Shown piece by piece: positions 1 to 6,466 of a DNA stretch of 64,000 bases. The stretch lies in contig NZ_CP018836.1 in assembly GCF_002196515.1 (NCBI RefSeq), positions 930,001-994,000 on the forward strand. Reading direction: 5' to 3'. Source of the stretch: Vibrio gazogenes. GTDB lineage: Bacteria > Pseudomonadota > Gammaproteobacteria > Enterobacterales > Vibrionaceae. Position numbers and translations under genes: made by a program. Positions within the stretch are counted from its first letter, which is position 1; every line of letters begins with the position of its first letter. The notes beneath the pieces were generated by a model. The model ran no database searches. It saw nothing but the letters and a program-made list of their open reading frames with translations, and was not told the DNA's origin.

Positions 1-37
1 ACACAAAGAATGAACAGCCTCCGCAAGCTGACTAGGT

Positions 38-526
38 CTAGAAATCCAATTGAACAGAGACCGCTTGAGAGTTGTCAGAACCACTGTTTTTTTCAATTGT
101 CAGGGCATTAAAAAAATCATCAGCATGATCAAATAATTTAAACCTTGTCATATCAATACCATTCGTGAACAAATAAATGGCATTGTCATCCGTAGATACA
201 CAAATATGATTACTTCCAGAACTACCACCAATTGAGTAAAGGTCACTCTCTGCTTCTAAATTTTTCAAACTTTGGTTGGCTTTCTCGATGTTAAAAGGAC
301 TATCTTCTATTCCCCACAGAACCTCTAATGACAGATCTCCATTCCTGCCTTCTAAACTCGTTTTGTACTGCGGTTTAAAAATCACATTTTCAGAAAAAAG
401 AACTGATCTCTTGTAGTGGCGAACAATATGACTCGCACTAGATGGCATAGGTGGAAGCGCGGTATTTACCTCTTCAATAGCTAGTATCACATTGAGTTCT
501 TGAAGTTTTTTCTCTATGTTGATCAT
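38..526 (-). CDS. Probable immunity protein, SMI1/KNR4 (SUKH)-like
   Basis: This 162-aa protein is encoded directly after the toxin at 523-2088; its ATG overlaps the toxin stop codon (ATGA), the usual layout of a toxin-immunity pair. Visible features fit the SMI1/KNR4 (SUKH) fold: an acidic, aromatic-rich middle part with LEVLWGIED, a stretch IGGSSGSNHICVSTDD that looks like the conserved 'IG..GGN.I' strand, and a C-terminal FKLFDHADDFFNAL helix. There is no signal peptide, so it should act in the cytoplasm, where it would bind and block the cognate nuclease. The family assignment rests on motif resemblance only; the role as immunity protein is inferred from position. Confidence 0.6.
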   Translation of the reverse strand: MINIEKKLQELNVILAIEEVNTALPPMPSSASHIVRHYKRSVLFSENVIFKPQYKTSLEGRNGDLSLEVLWGIEDSPFNIEKANQSLKNLEAESDLYSIGGSSGSNHICVSTDDNAIYLFTNGIDMTRFKLFDHADDFFNALTIEKNSGSDNSQAVSVQLDF

Positions 527-2088
527 TTGTTATGTGACCTCATGTCTGATGCTGAACCAATATGTGGAATATTACTATGTAAGTCCGTCGGAATAAGCTG
601 TATTTCAGTTAAAGTATGATGATGAGGTGTTAATCCTTTATCTCTCAAAAGGTTTTTTGCTGCATGACTACTGGAAAGATTTTTAGCGTTTGCTATTTCA
701 TCATAAACTCTAGTGAAATCGTCTTTCGTCCCGTCTAACACGCCATTTTCAAAGATAAGACGACCTTTTGACCATTTATCAAAAATCGGTCTCCCATTTT
801 TAAAGGGGATTGCCTCACCGTTGGTTACTCTGTTAACTACATCTAAATCAGACTGCCATAGCCCATTACCGGGCACACCTTGAATCCACCGTCCATTCGT
901 TCGTGGTAATCGCGTTTTAGGTGTCAAATTATACACCACATACAACGGTGGTAATCCAGTCTCTGCCGGAAAGGTCAGAATATAGTCTTGCAGAACCGCA
1001 TCAGCAATTGGGGTAATATAGGTATTATCAAATTCTTGGCCTTGCTCCGCTTCTGGATGGATCCAGATATCGTACTTTTCCATCTCCGGAATGGGATTAA
1101 CTAAGATTGGTTTACCGCCAAAATCGCCACTGATCGGCACCCATTCAATGGTGATATCCGGCTCTAACTCGACGACAAACCGCTCACCGACCCGTTTGAC
1201 CTCACGCTTAGGGATATTCGTCCCATTGACGTGATAGCCATAAATTTGCCCTGCCGCATTGAACCCTAAGCGTATATTGGTTTCAACCATATCTCTATTG
1301 CGAATATCGGCTGCACTGTAGAGCGTACTGTCCGCTAATTTGTTAGGCACAAATACCGCTAGAATGCCAGCTTGCCCGACGATTTTCATCGCCATTCCCG
1401 GCAACTCTGCCAATGCCGCACCACCAATACGCGTTAAAAAAGCTTCTTCAGAAGCAGCACTAATCCCCTGCCCGACAGCAAGTGTATAAGCCGCATAATC
1501 CCCCAGCGCAGAAAGCGGCTCTCTTCGTGTACCGATGCCACTCGTACCACTCGGCACCAGAGCAGACTTGGCGAAACGGGAAGGATTGACAGGCGGCTTA
1601 TTAAAAGCATCCTGCCATGCGGATGAAGGCAATGGGATTTTATCCAGCGCCTGTAATCGCTCCTGACGCTGGCGGAACAACCGCTGTTGTAAACTCAGCT
1701 TCACAGGTTCACGTTCAACATAAGGCTCGGTATACACAGAAGCATTCACATTGCCGGAATAAGTCGAACCAATACCATGATTGACCAGTTCAACTCTGGC
1801 GGTATAAGCCTTGTTAGCCAGCAAGTCGAGCTGAGGCTCAATATCGGGATTGACTCGCCAGTATCGATTGCCCCACTCATCCCGATCTCGAATCAACAAA
1901 GGAATCGATGGCACATCAGTCAGCAATACCTGATGACCACTACGCAGCTGTTCAAGAAAATCGGCAAAGCGCATTCCGGCAGGGATAACGGATTTCACAT
2001 CTGACTCACGTAAGGCGGCAAAATCCCCTTCAACTTGAGCAAATTCATAACGCATCAGGTTGTAGATTTGAGTGGTTTGATAGTTCAT
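523..2088 (-). CDS. S-type pyocin-domain nuclease toxin with HNH/EndoVII-like C-terminus
   Basis: 521 aa if started at the ATG at 2088, which aligns with the start of the paralogue at 61101-62666; an upstream in-frame start at 2175 would add 29 residues with no counterpart there. Residues 1 to about 388 are closely similar to that paralogue and include an S-type pyocin domain (about 270-388, with RLGFNAAGQIYGYHVNG, TIEWVPISGDFGGKP and PPLYVVY). From about 390 onwards the two proteins are unrelated. Here the C-terminus carries LTPHHHTLTEIQLIPTDLH followed by IPHIG, which resembles the HNH/Endonuclease VII toxins with a conserved HH pair (WHH/LHH-like). A nucleic-acid-cleaving toxin is expected. 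No PAAR domain or signal peptide is visible, so the delivery route (T6SS or bacteriocin release) is unknown. No clear Shine-Dalgarno precedes the start. Confidence 0.8.
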   Translation of the reverse strand: MNYQTTQIYNLMRYEFAQVEGDFAALRESDVKSVIPAGMRFADFLEQLRSGHQVLLTDVPSIPLLIRDRDEWGNRYWRVNPDIEPQLDLLANKAYTARVELVNHGIGSTYSGNVNASVYTEPYVEREPVKLSLQQRLFRQRQERLQALDKIPLPSSAWQDAFNKPPVNPSRFAKSALVPSGTSGIGTRREPLSALGDYAAYTLAVGQGISAASEEAFLTRIGGAALAELPGMAMKIVGQAGILAVFVPNKLADSTLYSAADIRNRDMVETNIRLGFNAAGQIYGYHVNGTNIPKREVKRVGERFVVELEPDITIEWVPISGDFGGKPILVNPIPEMEKYDIWIHPEAEQGQEFDNTYITPIADAVLQDYILTFPAETGLPPLYVVYNLTPKTRLPRTNGRWIQGVPGNGLWQSDLDVVNRVTNGEAIPFKNGRPIFDKWSKGRLIFENGVLDGTKDDFTRVYDEIANAKNLSSSHAAKNLLRDKGLTPHHHTLTEIQLIPTDLHSNIPHIGSASDMRSHNK

Positions 2089-2288
2089 TGACGTTGTTGG
2101 CTGAGCCGTGATTGTTTTTATTGGTGAATAACTATTGATAAAATTAATTTCATATGAATTAGAAATTATACTCAAATGGATTTAATAAAACATACTCAAA
2201 TCTAGTTTTCTGATGGGGAAAGGTGATTTTTGGAATGGGGGCAACAGGGAGTCTCGCTTGAGGTGATTAAATTGTATTTTAGTATGTG

Positions 2289-2495
2289 AAATGGTAGTGC
2301 TGTGGTTTGGGACGCAGTTACGTTTCTCTGTTTCATTAGCATCTCCGACAGCGCCCCAGAGACTTTTGCCCAGCAGCAAAAGTCCCCAAAAGTGCCTTGA
2401 GTTTGAGTTCAGCGCGTGTAATCAGGGTCGGATTGATTCGCATCCTGCTCAAGCAATCCTGAAAAATCGTCCATGATTTTTCACCCTGAGATCAT
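2289..2495 (+). repeat. Hairpin repeat copy R1 (second half only)
   Basis: Partial copy of the dispersed structured repeat seen in full at 4433-4895. It contains the stem GACTTTTGC/GCAAAAGTC (2361-2384) preceded by GCGCCCCAGA, then the GGATTG/CAATCC stem around ATTCGCATCCTGCTCAAG, the GAAAAATC/GATTTTTC stem and the trailing CCCTGAG. The first half of the unit is missing; its place is taken by the toxin gene and its upstream region. The copy at 62828 stands in the same position relative to the paralogous toxin. Confidence 0.8.
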
Positions 2496-2559
2496 CGATC
2501 AAGTTGGGGTTTGGGATGCGAATATGGCAAAAAAATTAACTATCGACGCTATACTTGCC

Positions 2560-2979
2560 TTACTTTTTAGCACCAGTTAAAGCTGTTAAATATGCGTTGT
2601 GTTGATACTTATTGAGCTCACTAGGCACATCTGCGTCGTTCTTTTTTTGATACGAAGAAATCGCTTGAGGAGAGATTAATATTACATCCTCGACATCTGA
2701 ATCTTGAATTATCGCTTCCATTTTAAAAGTATCAGCGCCTCCGGCAAAATCTCCTTTTTTACTGCGTTTTTTAATACAAACTTTGCTTACGTCGTTAGTA
2801 TCAAAAAAATCATTTATTTCTTTTTTAAACTCTTTGACACATTCTCTGTTTTCACTATCTTTCAATGCAATTTTCTTTTTATCAATTGCTTTGACTGCAA
2901 AACTATCATCGTTTTGCTTTTCTAACACTGTGAGTATTGCTTCATGCCCTTTTAACTCAATACCGCATATTTTTCTCAT
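2560..2979 (-). CDS. DUF3010 family protein
   Basis: 139-aa protein resembling the DUF3010 family found in gammaproteobacteria: it begins MRKICGIELKGHEAIL, has a central KRSKKGDFAGGADTFKMEA block and a late DVILISPQAISSYQKKN segment, all of which match my memory of that family. The function of the family is not established. It is the last gene of a three-gene minus-strand group (2560-3680) that sits between hairpin repeats. The stop codon lies next to the segment ATTAACTATCGACG at 2536-2549, which is similar to the ends of the two cassette arrays at 47.9 and 51.9 kb. It is therefore probably a mobile cassette gene. Confidence 0.65.
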   Translation of the reverse strand: MRKICGIELKGHEAILTVLEKQNDDSFAVKAIDKKKIALKDSENRECVKEFKKEINDFFDTNDVSKVCIKKRSKKGDFAGGADTFKMEAIIQDSDVEDVILISPQAISSYQKKNDADVPSELNKYQHNAYLTALTGAKK

Positions 2980-3000
2980 TTGAAAACCCTATGTATTACA

Positions 3001-3225
3001 TTATCTAGACAATTCAATCCTAACCTTTTCTATATGATCCGATGCAACTTTAAGTACGCTATCCGCGCACTTTTTACATATGTTAATCCTACCTGAATCA
3101 TCGTATGCAAAATGCTTTTCTCCTGCGAGAATCTTGTGCAAGGAATTCGCATGGCACTTCCTTTCTGCCCTTGCTTCTTCTACACGAAAGTCCCTTACAA
3201 TATTTCTAACTGCTGGGATATACAC
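3001..3225 (-). CDS. Small zinc-finger-like protein
   Basis: About 74 aa, not assigned to a named family. The sequence has a possible zinc site: ERKCHANSLHKILAGEKHF followed by NICKKCADSVL, giving one Cys-His and one Cys-X2-Cys pair. It is lysine- and arginine-rich, so nucleic-acid binding is possible but not shown. The GTG at 3225 is the first start in frame; an AGGAG lies almost on top of it, so the true start is uncertain. The short attC-like site at 3243-3298 is immediately upstream, consistent with this gene being the start of a cassette. Confidence 0.5.
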   Translation of the reverse strand: MYIPAVRNIVRDFRVEEARAERKCHANSLHKILAGEKHFAYDDSGRINICKKCADSVLKVASDHIEKVRIELSR

Positions 3226-3242
3226 TCCTGTTTTTATCGTAA

Positions 3243-3298
3243 ACCTAACACCAAAATAAGCAGTACCAAATACATCTGCTTCAGTACCTTGTTATACC
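3243..3298 (-). other. Short attC-like recombination site
   Basis: Read on the minus strand the segment starts TAACAAGG, contains the inverted pair AAGCAG/CTGCTT with GGTACT/TTGGTA spacers, and ends GGTGTTAGG. About 56 bp, the length of the shortest integron attC sites. It lies just after the stop of the gene at 3303-3680 and before the gene at 3001-3225, the expected place between two cassettes. Assigned from pattern only. Confidence 0.5.
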
Positions 3299-3302
3299 TT
3301 TG

Positions 3303-3680
3303 CTAGCGCTTCCTATAGAATGTTTCGACAACATGCATACTCGGCCAATATGCCCAACAAGCTGCCTGTGCATGTGCTTGAGACTCAAACGGACTCCCTA
3401 CACTTCTATGCCAAGACTTCCAGTCTTTCCCCGGTTCAGATGTATCTTTACGCACAACGAGGGCATTTAATGGCGGTAACCCGTTATCTGTATCAGCATT
3501 TGATATATTAACAATCCATTCAACGACTTCCGGTGTATGTCCTCGCCTCCATGTTTCCTCGGGATATTGTGTCAACCAAAGTTCTTTGTAAGTAATTTTT
3601 CGAAAGTGATAAGTATCTAATGATCCTCTAGCCACCTTGATAAGTATTTTCCTTACCTTCTTTTCAGTTTTACTAAGCAT
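3303..3680 (-). CDS. Hypothetical protein, probable cassette gene
   Basis: 125 aa from the ATG at 3680, chosen because AGGAGG sits seven bases upstream; the longer frame to 3740 lacks a ribosome binding site. The protein starts MLSKTEKKVRKILIKVARG, is basic at the N-terminus, and has a Trp-rich C-terminal half (DWKSWHRSVGSPFESQ, AACWAYWPSMHVV). I do not recognise the family. No signal peptide or membrane segment is present. It is the first gene of the small accessory group read towards 2560 and is followed by an attC-like site, so it is likely a captured integron cassette. Confidence 0.5.
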   Translation of the reverse strand: MLSKTEKKVRKILIKVARGSLDTYHFRKITYKELWLTQYPEETWRRGHTPEVVEWIVNISNADTDNGLPPLNALVVRKDTSEPGKDWKSWHRSVGSPFESQAHAQAACWAYWPSMHVVETFYRKR

Positions 3681-3767
3681 AAATCCTCCTGTAGGTATAA
3701 CAATTATTAAACGGCACCCTGCCATATAACTTGCTGTCACCCCTTTCTCAGATAAGCTTCATTGGTT

Positions 3768-3945
3768 TGCTAATAAGCACTCAAACACCGTACATAGAAT
3801 TGAATAAGTTACAGAAAACATCCAGAAATAATTGGCTGAGATATGACATTCTTTGATGTAGGTAGGGTTTGCAATAAATTGCATTGTTTTAACAATCAGT
3901 ACGGTGTGATGTAGTGGCTTAGTATGCCCGAACTTCATCGAACAA
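3768..3945. repeat. Array-flank block A, degenerate third copy
   Basis: Diverged copy of the last part of block A (51382-51795 and 57856-58275). Shared stretches include ACACCGTACATAG, GAATAAGTT.CAGAAAA and GTTTTAACAATCAGT. As in the other two copies it lies upstream of a minus-strand cassette group and runs into a plus-oriented hairpin repeat. The 76-aa open frame over this block is probably not a gene. Confidence 0.65.
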
Positions 3946-3956
3946 ATCGGCCTGAA

Positions 3957-4432
3957 AAATATTTCACCCAATTCAAACAAACTACCCAACCAAGAAAATC
4001 ATTCATGGATGAATGATTAGGCTTTTCCGGGCAGGACGCCCGTAAAAGCTGGTTCTGGACAACGTGCGACGCCGTCAAACAAAAAAGATCTTCTGGTTAC
4101 TCTTGCATCTTGGCAAGAGTGACTAGCGCACAGAATGCCCATGCATCTGAAATTGAGGAACGCAATTGTGCGTCAAATCTGGGAGCCAATTGCTGGGGAA
4201 TATAAAAATTGAGGTACAGCGGTTTGGTGCGCGATTACTTTCACCGATTTCAATGGCATCTCCGACAGCGCCCCAGAGACTTTTGCCCAGCAGCAAAAGT
4301 CCCCAAAAGTGCCTTGAGTTTGAGTTCAGCGCACATAATCAGGGTCGGATTGATTCGCATCCTGCTCAGGCAATCCTGAAAAATCGTCCTGATTTTTCCC
4401 CCTGAGTCCTGTGACCAAATTGGCTTTTTGCT
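3957..4432 (+). repeat. Hairpin repeat copy R2 (full unit)
   Basis: Full unit. Stems in order: AATCATTCA/ATGAATGATT; CTTTT.CGGGC/GCCCG.AAAAG; GTTACTCTTGC/GCAAGAGTGAC (4096-4123); the long-range pair GCGCACA/TGTGCGTC; GACTTTTGC/GCAAAAGTC (4278-4301); GGATTG/CAATCC and GAAAAATC/GATTTTTC. It is the first of a tandem run that continues to 5600. Nothing here looks protein-coding. Confidence 0.85.
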
Positions 4433-4895
4433 ATGTTTCACTCAATCCAAATCAACCACCCAACCAAGAAAATCATTCATCGATGAATGATTAGGCTTTT
4501 CCGGGCAGGACGCCCGTAAAAGCTGGTTCTGGACAACGTGCGACGCCGTCAAACAAAAAAGATTTTCTGGTTCGTCTTTCATCTCTGAAAGATGAACTGG
4601 CGCACAGAACACCGCAGTTTCTGAAATTGAGGAACCTGATTGTGCGTCAAATTTCGGAGCCGAAGGCTGGGGAGATGAATATTGTGGCGCTGTTGTTTGG
4701 TGCGCAATGAGTTTATTAATTTCTGCGGCATCTGATGCACGCGCCCCAGGTACTTTTGGCGTTCCAAAAGTACCCTAAAGAACGGTTTAGTTCGTGGACG
4801 CTGGCCGGGCCGGATTGATTCGCTCCTGCTCAAGCAATCCTGAAAAATCGTCCTGATTTTCCCCCTGAGTCCTGTGACCAAATTGGCTTTTTGCT
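4433..4895 (+). repeat. Hairpin repeat copy R3 (full unit, 463 bp)
   Basis: Second tandem unit, starting at ATGTTTCACTCAATCC. Compared with R2, the third stem is GTTCGTCTTTC/GAAAGATGAAC (4570-4597) instead of GTTACTCTTGC/GCAAGAGTGAC, and the ACTTTTG stem is GGTACTTTTGG/CCAAAAGTACC (4749-4774). Both arms have changed together. The period to the next copy is 463 bp. Confidence 0.9.
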
Positions 4896-5360
4896 ATGTT
4901 TCACTCAATCCAAATCAACCACCCAACCAAGAAAACCATTCATGGATGAATGGTTAGGCTTTTCCGGGCAGGACGCCCGTAAAAGCGGGTTCTGGACAAC
5001 GTGCACCCAAGCCCAACAAAAAAGATTTTCTGGTTACTCTTGCATCTTGGCAAGAGTAACTGGCGCACAGAACACCGATGCTTCTAAAATTGAGGAACAC
5101 AATTGTGCGTCAAATTTCGGAGCCGAAGGCTGGGGAGATGAACATTGTGGCGCTGTTGTTTGGTGCGCAATGAGTTTATTAATTTCTGCGGCATCTGATG
5201 CACGCGCCCCAGGTACTTTTGGCGTTCCAAAAGTACCCAAAAGAACGGTTTAGTTCGTGGACGCTGGCCGGGTCGGATTGATTCGCATCCTGCTCAAGCA
5301 ATCCTGAAAAATCGTCCTGATTTTTCCCCCTGAGTCCTGTGACCAAATTGGCTTTTTGCT
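4896..5360 (+). repeat. Hairpin repeat copy R4 (full unit, 465 bp)
   Basis: Third tandem unit, again starting at ATGTTTCACTCAATCC. The first stem is ACCATTCA/TGAATGGT and the third GTTACTCTTGC/GCAAGAGTAAC. The fourth is GGTACTTTTGG/CCAAAAGTACC at 5212-5237. The second half is nearly identical to R3, whereas the first half matches R2-type stems, so halves appear to be exchanged between copies. Confidence 0.9.
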
Positions 5361-5600
5361 ATGTTTCACTCAATCCAAATCAACTACCCAACCAAGAAAA
5401 CCATTCAAGGATGAATGATTAGGCTTTTCCGGGCAGGACGCCCGTAAAAGCGGGTTCTGGACAACGTGCGACGCCGTCAAACAAAAAAAGATTTTCTGGT
5501 TCGTCTTTCATCTCTGAAAGATGAACTGGCGCACAAGACACCAATGCCTCTGAAATCGAAAAACGCAATTGTGCGTCAAATTTGGGAGCCAATTGCTAAA
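5361..5600 (+). repeat. Hairpin repeat copy R5 (first half only)
   Basis: The tandem run ends here with a half unit: first stem, CTTTT.CGGGC/GCCCG.AAAAG stem, GTTCGTCTTTC/GAAAGATGAAC stem, and the GCGCACA/TGTGCGTC pair, ending at GGGAGCCAATTGCT. The second half is absent and the T6SS operon terminator follows within 40 bp. Confidence 0.85.
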
Positions 5601-5633
5601 ACAACAAATCCCCCACTATTTACACTGTAAAAT

Positions 5634-5660
5634 GAAAAAAGCCCCTTTCATAGGGGCTTT
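5634..5660 (-). terminator. Rho-independent terminator of the T6SS operon
   Basis: Perfect stem AAAGCCCC/GGGGCTTT with loop TATGAAA on the minus strand, followed by a run of six T. It lies 34 bp after the stop codon of the last T6SS gene and faces the hairpin repeats. Confidence 0.85.
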
Positions 5661-5693
5661 AAACAATGCTAATCGATACCGTTAAAAAGTCAT

Positions 5694-6404
5694 TCAATTA
5701 CCAAGTGTCTGCAATAGCCACCAGTACACACCACCACCGGCCAGACCGCCTCCTAACACAAACATCAGCGCCAGTTTCCACCAGCTGGTGCCCGGTTTAG
5801 TAACCTGCACAACCGCCGCTGGGCGGCCGTTTTCGGTAAACTCCCGGCGTTTTAAAGCCACCTGATAGCAGGTTTCTAACCGATCAATCTGTTCAAAAAT
5901 AATATAACCGATCGACTCAAAATCAGCTTTCACACCCGGTCTTTCCGACTGAAGCAAATAACTGATGCGATCACAAAGCTGTTCACAACGATAAAGCTCA
6001 CGCAATATTTCATAACTGGCGCGAAGATTTTGCAGTTCAATCAACGCTTGTGCATTGGCCCAATGAAATAACCGCTCAATATATTTATCGCTCTCTTTGA
6101 TATCCTCTTTCAGGCTCACCAAACAGCCATACATCAGCTCTAGCCCGTTCGTGTAACCTCGTAATCCATCCAGCTTGAGACAAGCAATGCTGTAATACAC
6201 ACACATCGCCAAATCCAGTCCGGTGACTTGTGCCAATTGCTCACTGTTCTGTTTGACCAGTTCCCAATCCGTGCCACCGGCAAAGGGAGAACGCTCGCGA
6301 TAAATCTCTTTCTTGACCGCCTGATACAGGGTGTGATTGTGTAATTCTTCTTGTTCGGCTGTAAGTATGAAAGGTGTGTTTTCAATAAATAATCGTGGGG
6401 ACAT
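5694..6404 (-). CDS. vasL: Short VasL-like T6SS accessory protein (TssA-like N-terminal domain)
   Basis: 236 aa from the ATG at 6404. A TTG at 6455 would add 17 residues, but it would run through a perfect hairpin (6431-6450) that looks like an intercistronic element, so the ATG is preferred. The N-terminal part (TDWELVKQNSEQLAQVTGLDL, then a helical 'GLELMYGCL' region) resembles the ImpA N-terminal domain shared by TssA and VasL. The protein ends with one membrane segment (WWKLALMFVLGGGLAGGGVYWW) and only a few residues after it. It occupies the position of V. cholerae VCA0121 after tssM. My recollection is that VasL homologues are longer, so this may be a C-terminally shortened form. A role in sheath assembly or length control is plausible but inferred. 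Confidence 0.65.
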   Translation of the reverse strand: MSPRLFIENTPFILTAEQEELHNHTLYQAVKKEIYRERSPFAGGTDWELVKQNSEQLAQVTGLDLAMCVYYSIACLKLDGLRGYTNGLELMYGCLVSLKEDIKESDKYIERLFHWANAQALIELQNLRASYEILRELYRCEQLCDRISYLLQSERPGVKADFESIGYIIFEQIDRLETCYQVALKRREFTENGRPAAVVQVTKPGTSWWKLALMFVLGGGLAGGGVYWWLLQTLGN

Positions 6405-6430
6405 GGCGTTTAATTGCCCTAATTCATGCA

Positions 6431-6450
6431 GGGAGTGCCCGCAGGCACTC
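6431..6450. repeat. Intercistronic hairpin between tssM and vasL
   Basis: Perfect inverted repeat GGAGTGCC-CGCA-GGCACTCC in the short spacer after the tssM stop. It has no T-run, so it is more likely an mRNA-processing or stability hairpin than a terminator. It also argues for the vasL start at 6404. Confidence 0.6.
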
Positions 6451-6466
6451 CACAATGTGTTGAATA

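Noticed and set aside
3759..3989. 76-aa minus-strand frame
   Set aside because: Lies over the degenerate block A and extends into a hairpin repeat; the matching region in the other copies has no equivalent frame.
4891..5253. 120-aa plus-strand open frame inside the repeats
   Set aside because: It runs through hairpin arms and repeats the same peptide (GFSGQDARKSGFWTT) as frames in other copies; the stems explain the openness, and there is no ribosome site or coding-type variation.
4433..5600. Tandem repeats as a CRISPR array
   Set aside because: The unit is about 464 bp, without short repeats alternating with unique spacers and without cas genes.
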